NCBI RefSeq assembly: GCF_918797505.1
Contig: NC_092797.1
Coordinates: 52,116,157 to 52,180,156, forward strand
Origin: Bemisia tabaci
Lineage: Eukaryota; Arthropoda; Insecta; Hemiptera; Aleyrodidae
DNA: 64,000 nucleotides
Reading direction: 5' to 3'
Shown piece by piece: positions 21,043 to 31,970 of the stretch. A program made the translations under genes and the position numbers. How positions within the stretch are numbered: position 1 is the first letter of the stretch; the number at the start of each line of letters is the position of its first letter. A model generated the notes under the pieces. That model did no database searches. It was not told where the DNA came from and saw only the letters and a list, made by a program, of their open reading frames with translations.

Positions 21043-21295
21043 CTGCCGTGCTAAGGAAAAACGCCGTATGAACCTTCAGGCGTTGCCAAATTTCCTCTGA
21101 TGAAATACGAATTTATTGAGGAAATCGTAAATATTTTTCTTCCAATTTTTCAGACTATTTTGTTCACAATTCAATCTGAAATATCTGAAAATTTCAAGGA
21201 AAAACGTGCGTTAATTCCGTCAAAAATACATGTTTTATTTAAGGAGATTTGGCAACTCTCGAATGTTCATTCGGCGTTCTTCCTTAGCACGGCAG
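21043..21295. mobile_element. Family A MITE, copy 8 (intact)
   Basis: 253 bp, CTGCCGTGCTAAGGAAAAAC to TTCCTTAGCACGGCAG, exact duplication TATT (21039-21042, 21296-21299). Confidence 0.9.
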
Positions 21296-21506
21296 TATTA
21301 TCATCCACCTGATCAACATTTCTTTTGCAAAAAGCGCACAAGGTGAAAATTTGAGTTTTGCGCAATCCGGTTAAAAATTCTATCCCACAAACGTTGTTTC
21401 TAAAAATGCATTAAGCTATCAATTCCTTATTGAAAAATGTAGTCCGTTTATCGTGACTACATGTTGCTACTAGGAACTACAAATTCTGGCCCGGTTCGGA
21501 AACGAC

Positions 21507-21680
21507 CAATAGCGAGGCGTGACACGAATGATCGATTGTCGATATTTCCCTATCTGAATGTATGGTAAAGAATCGATCTTCAGAATGTTCGTTGCAAACA
21601 CCCTGTTCATCGATCCTTTTCCATAGGTTTAAATGGGAGATCAATCGATGTATCGCAAAGCACGCCACGCGTCGCCACGC
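21507..21680. mobile_element. Family D MITE, copy 3
   Basis: CAATAGCGAGGCGTG at the left, AAGCACGCCACGC at the right, with CCATAGGTTTAAATGGGAG inside. Slightly extended at both ends; no clean duplication. Confidence 0.75.
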
Positions 21681-21714
21681 CATCGCGGCCATCGCCATGC
21701 TATACTGCCTTACC

Positions 21715-21840
21715 AGGGAAAAACGATCTCTGACCCGTTAGACTTTGCCAAATTGTCTTTGATAAATCGCAAATTTTTTTGAAAGTTTATCAATATTTTT
21801 CTTTCGATTTTTCACAGCATTTTTTTTCGTTGGTTTCGTT
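21715..21840. mobile_element. Family A fragment
   Basis: CTGCCTTACCAGGGAAAAAC, then the family's left half to TTTCACAGCATTTTTTTTC. The right half is missing. Confidence 0.65.
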
Positions 21841-21894
21841 TCGACCTGTTGGTTATAGCATATAGATTTCTGTTGAACAGCACTCTGCCGTGTT

Positions 21895-22137
21895 AAGGAA
21901 AAACTCCGTATGAGCCTTTAGGCTTTGCCCAATTTCGTTCGATAAAGTGCGAAATTCCTGGAAAACTTGTGGATATTTTTCTACCAACTTTTCACAAGAT
22001 TTCAACCACAACTTCATCTATAGTATGAGAAAATTTCAAGGGAAAATATTCCTAACTCTCCTTAAAAATTAACATTTTACTGGAGGAAATTTGACAACTC
22101 TCGAATGCTCATACGACGCTCTTCTTTAGCACGGCAG
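21895..22137. mobile_element. Family A MITE, copy 10
   Basis: 243 bp, CTGCCGTGTTAAGGAAAAAC to TCTTTAGCACGGCAG. Flanks CACT/TACT differ by one base. Confidence 0.85.
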
Positions 22138-22615
22138 TACTGCGCTCCGATGTAAGACCTAAATCAGTGACACTCATGTTCATTTGTTGCAGGTGAGAAA
22201 ATGTTTGCTGGCCTAATTTTAATTTCTTGCAAAATCAATTTTGGATCTTGGTGAGTCGCATGTATATGCTATTTTCGTGTACGAGTACATCTATTCCACA
22301 GAAAACCAACTTATGTCCAACAATTTTCCCCAAATTATACTCTTCATAATGTAATCGTCACGAGTTACATTATAACTTGGCCTAAAAATATGGATGAAGA
22401 GTCCAATGGGAATAAACAGAGCTGCACGGCTTTATCCTGGAATACATGCTTAATCGAGAACTCCACGATGAAAAAATCGTCGCTTGCCTGGAATAAAAGC
22501 GTAATTACATGTAGAGATGAGCTCGGGAAAGCATTGTTGTGAGTCCTATGGACGACAGGGTCCATGGCGCACTGGCGCAGTGTAATTGCGTCCTTATGTC
22601 AGAAAGGAGACGAAG
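22138..22615. other. Unassigned; fragment shared with 32.53 kb
   Basis: Near 22513-22560 the blocks GAGATGAGCTCGGGAAAGC and ATGGACGACAGG recur at about 32550-32590 (GAGATGAGCCCGGAAAAGC, ATGGACGACAGG). Probably ends of a further dispersed element. No gene. Confidence 0.4.
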
Positions 22616-22870
22616 CTGCCGTGCTAAGGAAAAACGCCGTGTGAGCCTTCAGGCGTTGCCAAATTTCCTTTGATAAAATACGAATTTCCCAGTAAACTTA
22701 TGAATATTTTCCTTCCAGTTTCAAAGACAATTATATTCGCAATTTCATCTATAAAGTTTCTGAAAATTGCAAAGAAAAGTATCCATTGTTTTCCTCAAAA
22801 ATAAAAATTTTATCAAAGAAAATTTGGCAACTCTCGAATGTTCATACGGCGTTTTCCCTTAGCACGGCAG
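22616..22870. mobile_element. Family A MITE, copy 11
   Basis: 255 bp from CTGCCGTGCTAAGGAAAAAC to CCCTTAGCACGGCAG. Structure intact but flanks GAAG/AACT show no duplication. Confidence 0.85.
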
Positions 22871-23479
22871 AACTGGTCGCCGAAGGATGTATGGGAAGGG
22901 GACGGAGGCTCTGAATATTTAATAGGCTTCCAGGATAAAATTAGTTTTTTTCCAGGAATCAGTCCCATGGTCGGGCTCACCTGCAGAGGTAGAACTGGAG
23001 AGGCTGGACTTAAAATCCCATCGGCGAACCAGGATTTATATTTTACCTCGGTGTGCCTTGGAACTCCGCATTATCTTGAACGGAGTGTTTGTTCGTGAAT
23101 GTGAGAAGCGACTTCAGAGAAAATTAACCAAAATTTGTGTTCATATAGGAAGTAAAACAAGCTGTTGTTTAATTTTGCTTGTGTTCGTTGGCCTTTTGTT
23201 AGTTTTCCCTGTGTCAAATCAACCAATTCTTTGGGTTGGAGGGACCAAATCCGTGTGTTGAAAATTAGTTGTCAGCCTCCGGGATCGTACCTAGGCCTCG
23301 CAAGTCGAGACCGTTGATCGCGTGGAGGAAAACAAGAGTTTGTATATGAGTTCGGCAGGATACTTTCTTCACGATCCGATATCTCAGAGTAGGCTACTGC
23401 TTTTAGGTCCATTTAACACAAACTTGTGTTGAGCAACCAAGTTCTCTAGGCTGATCTGACGCAAAAAAAAAGCAACACG
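22871..23479. other. No gene recognised
   Basis: About 610 bp of non-repeated sequence. Two short plus-strand frames (86 and 67 codons) overlap here and show no domain. Confidence 0.35.
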
Positions 23480-23650
23480 CGAAGTAACACAGAACCACAT
23501 CAAAAAGGCAGAGAAAGCCTGGCAAAGTCAGGAAATGTTGACACAGAGCTTTGAAATGTTTTCCTTCAGTCAGAAGATCATCGAATTTGTCCTTTTTAAG
23601 AGACTTCATGTTTAAAATCTTGCGGAAAGTTAATTTCTATAAGAAATCTC

Positions 23651-23690
<40 letters not shown>

Positions 23691-23699
23691 CAAGGAACT
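23480..23699. repeat. AGTCAGGAAATG-type fragment and A36 tract
   Basis: AAGTCAGGAAATGTT resembles the minisatellite at 28.1-28.9 kb. A run of 36 A (23653-23688) follows. ACTTCATGTTTAAAATC (about 23603) and ACTTCATGTCCAAAATC (about 23698) flank the tract as near-identical 17-mers, which could be a retroposon duplication or part of a local tandem repeat. Confidence 0.45.
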
Positions 23700-24058
23700 T
23701 CATGTCCAAAATCCCTGATGAGTCCGGAAATTTTGATTCTGATGTAGCAACCTCTGAATGGCGCCTGAATCTTCACTCTTTTCGTATCTGGGCCTCCGCC
23801 CTCCATGGCCCCCTTCGGCCCCCCGCTTTTCGGCCCTTCCTCCCCCGCTTTGGATTGGAGTCGGATTTCTCGAGTGAGATCTCCACGATTTCGGAAGAGG
23901 CGTGCGTTGAATTCGGACAAAAGACAGGCAAGGAGGAAAGCGAGAACCGCACACATCTATAAGCTTGCCAACTGGAGTTACGTGGTTTGGTCTCTGAGAA
24001 AGAGTGGGGGAGGGAGGAACAGCAGCTGGTGGTCCGGTTCGGTCCGGTCGTTCGCGGG
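23700..24058. other. GC-rich unassigned block
   Basis: Open on several frames of both strands between 23700 and 24095, a hallmark of GC-rich non-coding DNA. Translations are low-complexity Arg/Pro/Ser/Gly with no motif. Confidence 0.4.
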
Positions 24059-24062
24059 TGCT

Positions 24063-24315
24063 CTGCCGTCCTAAGGAAAAACGCCGTATCAACATTCCAG
24101 AGTTGCCAAATTTCCTCTTAGAAAGTATTTATTTTCGAAGAAACTTATGAATATTTTCCCTTGAAATTTTCAGACCTTTTAGGTCAAATTATGAATAAAA
24201 TTCTCTGAAAAAATCGAGGGGAAATATTGACAAATTTTCCCGAAAATTCATGATTTGCCGAAGGAGATTTGGCAACGGCTGATGGTTCATACGACGTTCT
24301 TGCATAGCGCAGCAG
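24063..24315. mobile_element. Family A MITE, copy 12
   Basis: 253 bp, CTGCCGTCCTAAGGAAAAAC to ATAGCGCAGCAG, exact duplication TGCT (24059-24062, 24316-24319). Confidence 0.9.
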
Positions 24316-24460
24316 TGCTCGTGACGCGATGGCGATCGCGGGCAGCTCCAACGGAACTTACGAAACCGTTAAGGTGCGCGCGCTCCTTCGCTGATTACAA
24401 TACCAACGGACACCGATGTCAAATTTCGCCAGAAAATTAACAGCAACAAACAATCCGTTC

Positions 24461-24490
24461 GTTTAGCGCTGTCTCTCCACTCGTCCAAAT
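24461..24490. repeat. Left 30-bp direct repeat bordering element Y
   Basis: GTTTAGCGCTGTCTCTCCAC then TCGTCCAAAT. Repeated as 28 bp at 24803-24830, directly abutting the other end of Y. The only difference is a CT pair in a CTCT run. Confidence 0.8.
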
Positions 24491-24802
24491 TAGAGTCCCT
24501 TTATACTGAGAGTCAAGACAATTTGAATCCATTTCTGATTGGTTCCCGTATTTTAGGCCTCCACAGTGTCACAAACGGGAATAAAGATTACATTTTCACC
24601 GATTGCAAAGATTATAATCTGGAATGGACCAGGGAATGACGGGTTCGGCAAGGAACAAACGGAATGAGAGGAGGAACGGAGAAAGGCATTTGAGAATGGG
24701 CCGATCAAAGATTACGAAAAACGTTCAATTTCTGTAATCTTTATTCCCGTTTGTGACATCCATGAGCCGAATTGTCTTGACTCTCAGCATAAAGGGACTC
24801 TA
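24491..24802. mobile_element. Element Y, inverted-repeat transposon
   Basis: 312 bp bounded by TAGAGTCCCTTTATACTGAG and its complement CTCAGCATAAAGGGACTCTA. Further paired arms carry GTCACAAACGGGAATAAAG. The unpaired centre is about 110 bp and non-coding. Both ends are in contact with a 28-30 bp direct repeat. Confidence 0.8.
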
Positions 24803-25035
24803 GTTTAGCGCTGTCTCCACTCGTCCAAATGACATCATAATGGAAGCTCTAAGTGAATCGATTCAAACGATAAGTGGCTCAAAGTCGGGACTTGATGCGA
24901 TTGATGAGTGTTGCATCTCAAAATGAGCGGCGAGACTCTTTATTGATCAACAATCGCGAACAGATCGTATTTTTCGGTTCATTTTGAGCTTCCATTTTGT
25001 CACCATTTTGACGAGTGGACGTGGACACAGGGCTT
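24803..25035. mobile_element. Repeat T, palindromic copy
   Basis: Left arm CGCTGTCTCCACTCGTC...CATAATGGAAGCTC; right arm GAGCTTCCATTTTGTC...GACGAGTGGACGTGG. The centre has GATAAGTGGCTCAAAGTCGG. Counterpart at 10970-11100. Confidence 0.65.
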
Positions 25036-25057
25036 TTCCTCGACAAGTGGGACTCGT

Positions 25058-25476
25058 CAGTGGCGAGGCGTGAACGATCGATTATCACTTTTTCCCCATT
25101 TGAAGCCGTGGTAAAGAATCGATTATTAAGGTGTTCGCTGCGAGCACCCTGCATATCGATCCTTTTCCATAGGTTTAAATGGACCGCGTTTAACAGAAAG
25201 GAACCAAGCCACATCAGATGTTGCCAAATTTAACTGGGCGATTTAATTTTTTACAAGAGAACGCTTGTGCGGATTCCTTTGAAAATTGTAAAGAATTTGC
25301 CTCGTACTGTGCAGAAAAGTCATTGAAATTTGCAGAAAAATTCGCACAACCGTTTTGGTGTAAAACATTAAATTGCCAAGTTGAATTTGGCAATAGCTGA
25401 TGTGGCTTGGTTCCTTTTTGTTTAACGCGGTCTAAATGGCAGACCAGTCAACGAATCGCAAAGCACGCCACGCCAT
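25058..25476. mobile_element. Family D MITE, copy 4, with F inside
   Basis: CAGTGGCGAGGCGTGAACG to CGCAAAGCACGCCACGCCAT. Family F at 25181-25432 lies in the GGTTTAAATGGC block. The reconstructed host is about 160 bp. Confidence 0.85.
25181..25432. mobile_element. Family F MITE (F' subtype) nested in D
   Basis: 252 bp, GGACCGCGTTTAACAGAAAGG to TTGTTTAACGCGGTC. Both arms carry AAGCCACATCA or its complement and AGTTTAA/TTGGCAA blocks. Flanked by TAAAT on each side (25176-25180, 25433-25437); one base at the right tip is probably lost. Confidence 0.85.
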
Positions 25477-25628
25477 TAGAATTCTCGTTGAGCGAACAGG
25501 AAATCTCCTTGTTTCAAACGGTACTTCTGTTGTTTCAAAGAAAAACAGCGTCGCCAGCTTCAGGGAATTGCCTCCGATATTTGGCAACCTCGGATTCTTC
25601 ATTTGGCGTTTTTCCTTACGTCATGCAA

Positions 25629-25898
25629 AAGGCTGCCATGCTTACAAAACACAAAACGCCGTATGTACATTGTAAATTCGTATGTTATCAAATTTCCCCT
25701 GAAAAAATGTGGATCTCTTCCGACTAACTTGACATTTTTCTCTTTGAATTTTTCATTGAAATTTACTCACGCTTTAATGACACGCTCCTTAAAATTTCAA
25801 GGTATAATATTCATAACTTCTCTAATATTTTAACATTTTATCACAAGAAATTTGGCATCGTTGGGTATCCATACGGCGTTTTCCCCCGCAGGAAGGCA
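25629..25898. mobile_element. Family A copy, diverged
   Basis: CTGCCATGCTTACAAAACAC, ACGCCGTATG at the left and TACGGCGTTTTCCCCCGCAGG at the right. It is preceded by a further right-end remnant near 25570-25625 (TTTGGCAACCTCGG, CGTTTTTCCTTACG). Confidence 0.7.
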
Positions 25899-25910
25899 CG
25901 CAGAGTTCTC

Positions 25911-26161
25911 AGCATGCTAAGGAAAAACGCCGTATAAACATTCGAGAGTTGCCAAATTTTCTTAGATAAAATGCTTATTCTTGAGGAAAATTATGTATAT
26001 TTTTCCTTGAAATTTTTAGGAACTTTAAATCAAAATACGAACAAAATTCTCTGAAAAATCGGAAGAAAAATATTCACAAGTTTACTAGGGAATTCGTGTT
26101 TTATCAAAGACAATTTGGGAACGCCTGAAGGTTCATACGTCGTTTTTCCTTAGCACGGCAG
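25911..26161. mobile_element. Family A MITE, copy 14
   Basis: AGCATGCTAAGGAAAAACGC to TTTCCTTAGCACGGCAG, about 251 bp, left tip eroded. It follows the previous copy after only a dozen bases. Confidence 0.8.
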
Positions 26162-26199
26162 TGCTCTGCACCTTTTTTCCGAGAAAACGGTGGGGTCCC

Positions 26200-27400
26200 G
26201 AGCAGAAAATCGTCGTCGTCAGCTTTCCGCTGCCAACGGAGGCGGCCTCCTTGGATTCTTTGTCAACCGGCGTCGGTTATGAAATCATATCTGGCGTTAC
26301 ACAATGTACGGGTGACGTCACTATCAGCCTGGTTTTTTTGCTTATCTCTCCGAGCGAAAAATCGGACGTTTCGTCGTATGCACGCGTTCCAGCTCATCAA
26401 ACTCCCGCCGGCCGGTCAGCGATCATTTCCAACGACAGTTTTTTTTTCGAGAGAAAAAAAAAGAGGCCCGTTTAAACAAGCAGGAGGAAGGTTTCGCTTC
26501 AATAAAAAAAATACTCGTTGTACAGCAGAGACGAATTTATGAGATAAAAGTTGACGAAAGATGAATGTTGTGTATAGAATGCAATTTTAGCGACTCAAGA
26601 GCGATGATGTCCAGGGACGAGTGACTTTCGTCGTAATCTTGGTGTTTTGAATGAATCACTATCGTAGCAAAAGGTCCAAAAACTTTTACTTGATTCTCCC
26701 CGAGGGCAAATAGTTTGATTATGACATTGAGAGAAGTTGCAAAAGTTAAAATTTAGTCGAAAAAAAAGGTCATAATAATTGGAAATACGAGTGAGAAATT
26801 ATGTTCGCCTTCAACTCGATGGATACAATTTGAGCGGCTCTGGATTTGAAATAGTCGTATCACGCGTCTTGGTTTAGCGTGATGTCCGGGCGGGGCGAGT
26901 GATTTTCGTTGTAATCTTCGTGTTTTTAACGACCATCGCAGTGAAGCGCCCAGTAAGGTTTACTCGATTCTTCGAACACATACGCAATAATTTTCTGAAA
27001 AAGTCGATGTTTTCGCACTAGTTTTGTAAAAATCGGACTAATGTTTACAGCGTATCGACATCCTTGTCATAATATTTCATAAAAATCAGCGCTTTGATTT
27101 GATTACACGAACCGAGAGTTGAGTCTGACGAACCGAATATTTGGGATGACATAGAACACCATTTTCTGCTTCATTTTGTTGATATGCAATTGCACCTCCT
27201 TAAAAGTCGAAATAGTTGCACCACGCGTTTTGCCCCATCTAACTTTTATACGCGGCGTTGAAGTTTCTGATTCAGCCGGAAAGATTTCGCGTTCTCCTAC
27301 ATTTCTTTGAAATGCAATTTTACCTACTTGGAAGTCGAAATAGTTGTATTAGACGTTTCGGCCCATCCTACTTTTCTACAAAAGTCTGGCCCTCAGCTCT
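26200..27400 (+). repeat. M-type tandem repeat region
   Basis: Diverged repeats. GATGTCC plus GGGACGAGTGACTTTCGT at 26606 returns 275 bp later (GATGTCCGGGCGGGGCGAGT at 26881). The box ATGCAATT...AAGTCGAAATAGTTG occurs near 27179 and again near 27309. The same box is at 33835. No coding frame spans units. Related in one short box to family B. Confidence 0.55.
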
Positions 27401-27418
27401 TGCCTCGCGGATCGCGCC

Positions 27419-27581
27419 CAGTGGCGTGGCGTGCTTTGCGATTTATCGATTGATCTGTCATTCAAACCTATGGAAAAGGATCGATGAACAGGGTGTTTGG
27501 AGCGAACGCCTCGATAACGATTCTTTACCATAACTTTAAGTGGGGAAATATCGATAATCAATCATCCACGCCATGTTACTG
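27419..27581. mobile_element. Family D MITE, copy 5 (intact)
   Basis: 163 bp, CAGTGGCGTGGCGTGCTTTG to CACGCCATGTTACTG, with exact 8-bp duplication ATCGCGCC (27411-27418, 27582-27589). Confidence 0.9.
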
Positions 27582-27614
27582 ATCGCGCCAAGTTCCGAGA
27601 TGCATGTGCTATTT

Positions 27615-27868
27615 GGACCGCGTTGAACAGAAAGGAACCAAGCCACATCAGCTATTGCCAAATTTAATTGGACGATTTAATTTTTTACATGAAAACGGTT
27701 GTGCGAATATTCGTGCAAATTTCAGTGAAAATTCTCCATGGTGCGAAGCAAATTCCTTAAAAATTTTAAAGAAATCCGAACAAACGTTCTTTCCTAAAAC
27801 AATTTAATTGCCCAGTTAAACTTGGCAATAGCTGATGTGGCTTGGTTCCTTTCTGTTAAACTCGGTCC
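27615..27868. mobile_element. Family F MITE (F' subtype), copy 3
   Basis: 254 bp, GGACCGCGTTGAACAGAAAGG to GTTAAACTCGGTCC, exact duplication ATTT (27611-27614, 27869-27872). Confidence 0.9.
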
Positions 27869-28080
27869 ATTTGGAAATGCGCAGGACAGCGCGTACACAA
27901 CTTTGGAAGGTGCGTGCGCACAATTGAAACGCATTTTGATCAAATCCTGATACATTTTATAACATCCAATAATCAGAGTACGCAATTTTCCACTGCTTAC
28001 ACAGCTCGTGAAAAACCGATCCGTCGTTGGTTCGTGAACATTCCTGCACCTCATGTCTATGTGAAGTTAGCATCCCGACT

Positions 28081-28372
28081 TTTCAAATTTTAAATTTTCT
28101 CTTTTGCGCACCTCTAATCTAATCCATTCCAAGCAAGGCTGCCATAATTTCCTCATCTTCAAATTCCCTGACTTTCCCTGTTTCTTTTTGCTGTTCTTGA
28201 CTCCAAAATTTTCTAGTTCGCGGGCTCTCCCCGAACAAAACCCCCAATTCCCTTCCTCGTTTTTTTTCAAAGAAGAAACCTTTTTTTTCACTTCCGTCTG
28301 ACTTGTTTTGCTTTTCCCTGACTTCAAAATTTTCTAGTTCTGACTTTCCCTGACGGTGAGAAAAATTCCCTT

Positions 28373-28412
<40 letters not shown>

Positions 28413-28895
28413 AAATGCGCTGACTTTCGCTAGACTTTGATAGGTAGATGTGTGAGAAATTCCCCGACTTTCCCTCCCAAGCTCCCCAATATTTCCCTGA
28501 CTTCTTCCACAAAGTCCCCGATTTTCCCTGACTTCTTCCACGATTTCCCGACTTTCCCTCACTTTTCCAACGAATTTCTCGACCTTCCCTAACTCTTCCC
28601 GCGGATTGTTCTACTTTCCCTGACTTTTTCCACGAATTCCTCCACTTTGACTTTTCCTAGTCGCCGAATCCCTAACTTTCTCTGAATTTCTCGGTTATCG
28701 CGTATTCTCTAACTTTCCTTGAATTTCCCGGTTATCGCGTATTTTCTGACTTTCCTTGAACTTCCCGGCTTCTTTTCCCGCGAATTCCTCGACTTGAACT
28801 TTTCCCGGTCGTCGCCGATTCCCTGACTCCCTGAATTTCCCGGTTATCGCACATTCTCTGACTTTCCTTGAATTTCCCTGAGTTTCCCGGTTTCC
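28081..28895. repeat. TTCCCTGACTTTCC minisatellite-like block
   Basis: About 800 bp in which TTCCCTGACTTTCC, TTCCCGGTTATCGCG, GAATTCCTCGACTT and similar units recur with little order. It includes a T run of about 28 (28376-28404) followed by seven A. Complement of the AGTCAGGGAA motif at 5014, 23480 and 44760. Non-coding. Confidence 0.65.
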
Positions 28896-29860
28896 CAGAG
28901 CGCCGGCAACGCTGTTGCAAGGGACCCGAACGAATATCCATCCTCCCGTGTCCCACTTCCGAGCGTGTCCCAGTTCTCCCTCGCCCGCGCCGACAACGCT
29001 GCGTCAATAGTCGTCGTTTTTTTTTTATCGTGAATTCGTAAGGCAGAATCAAAGAAATTAGGAGTTCACAGGCTAATGCCATTATGCAGGAAGTCGGGCA
29101 AGGGAGAAGGGCGAAGGGACGAGGCGCCTGGCGGGAGCCAATCGGAGCGCAAAGATGGTGGCGAGAGCTGCGCGCGCAGCCGTGTCGCCGCGCTGCGCGC
29201 GTCCGCCGCTGTCCTCGCCGAGCAGTCCGAGAAATCGAAGCCGCCTCGCCAGCCGTTATTTCCAGCGCAACCGCGGCGCCGACCGCACGTCACTCAGTTC
29301 CCCGATGCACATTGCACCAGAATTCAATTCCCCAAACAGTTTCCTGCAACCGTGTCCTCCGCGATCAGTGCTCTACAAGTGCCTTTCGTTAACCGCGGTG
29401 GAAATCCCCGACATTTCATCGCGTTCGACGCAACTTTGTGCAACTCGCCAACGCTTCGCAACGTCGTGCACGCATCACTCCCGCCAATGCCGTTTCTTTT
29501 AATTTTTCCGCGGCCGCTTTTATATTTGCCTCGTCGAAGTGGTTATGAAATGTGACAATCATACTACGAAACAAACGCGCTGTAATTTATTTATTTTTTT
29601 TCTGTATGTGTGTGGCGTCCTCTCTCACGGATCTTTCTGCAGTGTGGATGTGACTCATCGCCTGAACTCCGATGTGCGCATTATCTTCTCCGTGCGAGGT
29701 TTATCCATTCCGTGTGCTCTAAGTGTGTCCCGCTCTCCGCTGCTCGCCCACGAGAACGTATGTATCATGCCTGCTTTCTATCTTTGTCCTCCTGACGAGC
29801 GAAATTTCTGGAAGTTGTGGCAGCGATTTCCCCCTCCTCCATGGCGAATTTGACGTGTCA
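28896..29860 (+). promoter_or_regulatory. CpG-rich promoter / 5' region candidate
   Basis: Strong CG enrichment at 29100-29500 (CGCGCGCAGCCGTGTCGCCG and similar). It holds the 14-mer GATGCACATTGCAC (29304-29317) 10 bp after an initiator-like TCAGT and 19 bp after ACGTCA; the first CpG block has the same 14-mer right after TGACGTCA. Frames of 100-160 codons exist on both strands but look GC-driven. Possible donors are GAAC|GTATGT (29760) and GCAG|GTGCCT (29883). Likely a promoter with a non-coding first exon, direction uncertain. Confidence 0.4.
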
Positions 29861-31831
29861 TCAAAATTTGTTTGCTGTCAGCAGGTGCCTACTCCGTGCG
29901 GCCTATCTGCCTCATGAATGCTCGTCGAATTTTGTACGCGTGGCCATTGTAGCACGCAGCTTCCCAAGTTTTGCCGCCGTCACCAACAATCTATAAGTTA
30001 GCTCTCCAATCCTTTTCGTAGATTTTAAGTCCCTTCTTCATTTAGACTTTATTCCTGCCACGCTTAAATGCCGCAATTAACAATGTTTGCTGCATTCACT
30101 TTTACCTACTCTCTACATTCAAATGCTCAGACCTCCATTGCACGTCTAATCAGTGCAGAAGCAAAAGTTCAGCACCAAGTCGGCTGTATGTAGTTTTGCT
30201 TTTTTCTATTTTCCTGAGACTGATTTTTCGGCGCTGCCAGTCACATTTCTTATTAAGTTTTACATTTCCGAAAATGCTTGACAAATGTACGCCATCCTCA
30301 AGCGGTTTTTTAAGTCAATGTTGTGAGTTGAGTTTTTATCTCTAGGCTTGTAATTGTTACTAAGTCATAGAAACATGAAGGCAGCGCTCAGAATTTTCGA
30401 TTCTTGTGTCTGATGTACTTCAGTAGGCTTGTCCGGTTAACCGTGTATTCTTCCATTAAGATACGCGGAGTGCACTATTTAAATGCAGGTTCTATCTCCC
30501 AGAAAGCGTCGAAGTTCGTTAATATACCTAACGTTACAATTCTGTGCCTCAGGAACGTCCTACTAGCCGACAGAACTGCACGCTCCAGGAAAGCATTAAT
30601 AGCCGTGGGCAGATCGCTTAGTCCGCCCGCAATATCGAGCGTATGCAACCCGGCCGACTGCAGAGTTCGAATAGTTGCATGTTAGGTTTGAACCCAACTT
30701 TGAACACCTTCCTCTGTTGTACCCACTATGCTCCGCGCATGATCCAAGTGCTGAGTTTATCTTTCGGCAGGCATCTCAGTTGGTTTATATCGCATTATTT
30801 TTCTTCCAAGTTTTTTTTTTTCTTTGTTAAGTAAGGATCATAGAGGAAGTTAAAACGGATATTCTCAAATTATCAGAGTTCTGAGAAAAGTATGAATAAT
30901 GACGAAATGAACTTCTAGTAGCAAATCGTGTCGCTTCATTTATTTATTTATTTATCTATTTATTATTTTTTTATTTTTTTTTTCATGGAGAGAAACTCCG
31001 GGATACTGCTTATTTCGCTTACCTTGGGCATGATGAGAGTGTAACGTACCAGTTCCATAACGGAAAATGTATTCCAATTGTTCAATCCTCCGCTCATGAC
31101 CAAGCGATTGTGCTTTCAATTAAGTTGCTGAATTGCATGAATTAAACATTCTCATTAGGCTGTCAATGACAGATCACAGGGGGTTGGGCTGCTGAGCGGC
31201 CAGGAGGTGGAGCCCCCAGTATCGTTAGATTTTCCTGTGAGTTTAGTAAACGTTCGAAACCCGGACACTTGAAGTGCTCCAAGGTCCGTCCATCCCGGAA
31301 CGAGGCTAGTAGCACATGCGTGGAAGTGATGACCTATTTATCCATCAAGAGTGGCTTCATTTCCACCGCTCATAAGTATGTATTGCACCCATCTCCGCGG
31401 TGATTGGAGGTGCGCAACCTCCCCGTTTGTCATTCCGGGAAGTGAATTTTTACCCGGAGTTTCGCGTTTTCCATGGCAATTCGCGCGTCAAGTGTACGGA
31501 TTGTGTTCAATTTTTAAAGGTTCCTTATTGTTCAACTCAGCCGAAAATCGTGCTCGGGATATTCAGTTTCCATTGTTGTCAATTAAATTGAGCTCTCAAA
31601 TGAAGGCATTTTTCGTCAAGATGGTGTGTCGGAATTTTCAAAGTGCCTTGGAAGTGTGGCAGTTTTCATTCAAATTTTCAGTATTTGGGCTTATTTCTCT
31701 CCCCCCCCCCCCCCCCTTTACTAATAAATTAGAAACTAATCTATTTTTCCACGTTTTCCGAATTTTACTTATGGGATAGGGTTCATCGGTGAACGACCTC
31801 ATGTACGGAATTGAAACACATTTACCTCAAT
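29861..31831. other. Unique region, possibly intronic
   Basis: About 2 kb free of the families recognised here. Includes a TTTATTTATTTAT run (30940-30975), a C run (31701-31717) and a minus-strand open stretch at 30480-30680. If the CpG-rich block upstream is a promoter, this would be first-intron sequence. Confidence 0.35.
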
Positions 31832-31970
31832 GGACTTCATCTTGCAATTAGGAACCAAACAATTTTTGGCCTGGATTAGAAACAGCGTGGATACCATAAT
31901 TTTCCCTATGCACTTGAGTGCTTTTACGGAGGAGCCACAAACTTTAGTTCCTATTAACACAATTAAGTCC
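31832..31970. mobile_element. E' MITE, copy 2
   Basis: 139 bp, GGACTTCATCTTGCAATTAGG to ACACAATTAAGTCC, with CTATGCACTTGAGTGCTTTTA inside. Flanks CAAT/AAAT. Confidence 0.65.

Noticed and set aside
23653..23688. A36 tract as a poly(A) tail of a retroposed gene
   Set aside because: Sequence upstream shows no coding remnant, and the flanking 17-mers lie on both sides of only about 75 bases, so a local repeat is equally likely.
29076..29555. 159-codon plus-strand frame in a CpG-rich block
   Set aside because: Opposing and overlapping frames are also open because of base composition. Product is Arg/Pro/Ala-rich with no recognised motif. Better explained as promoter or 5' region.
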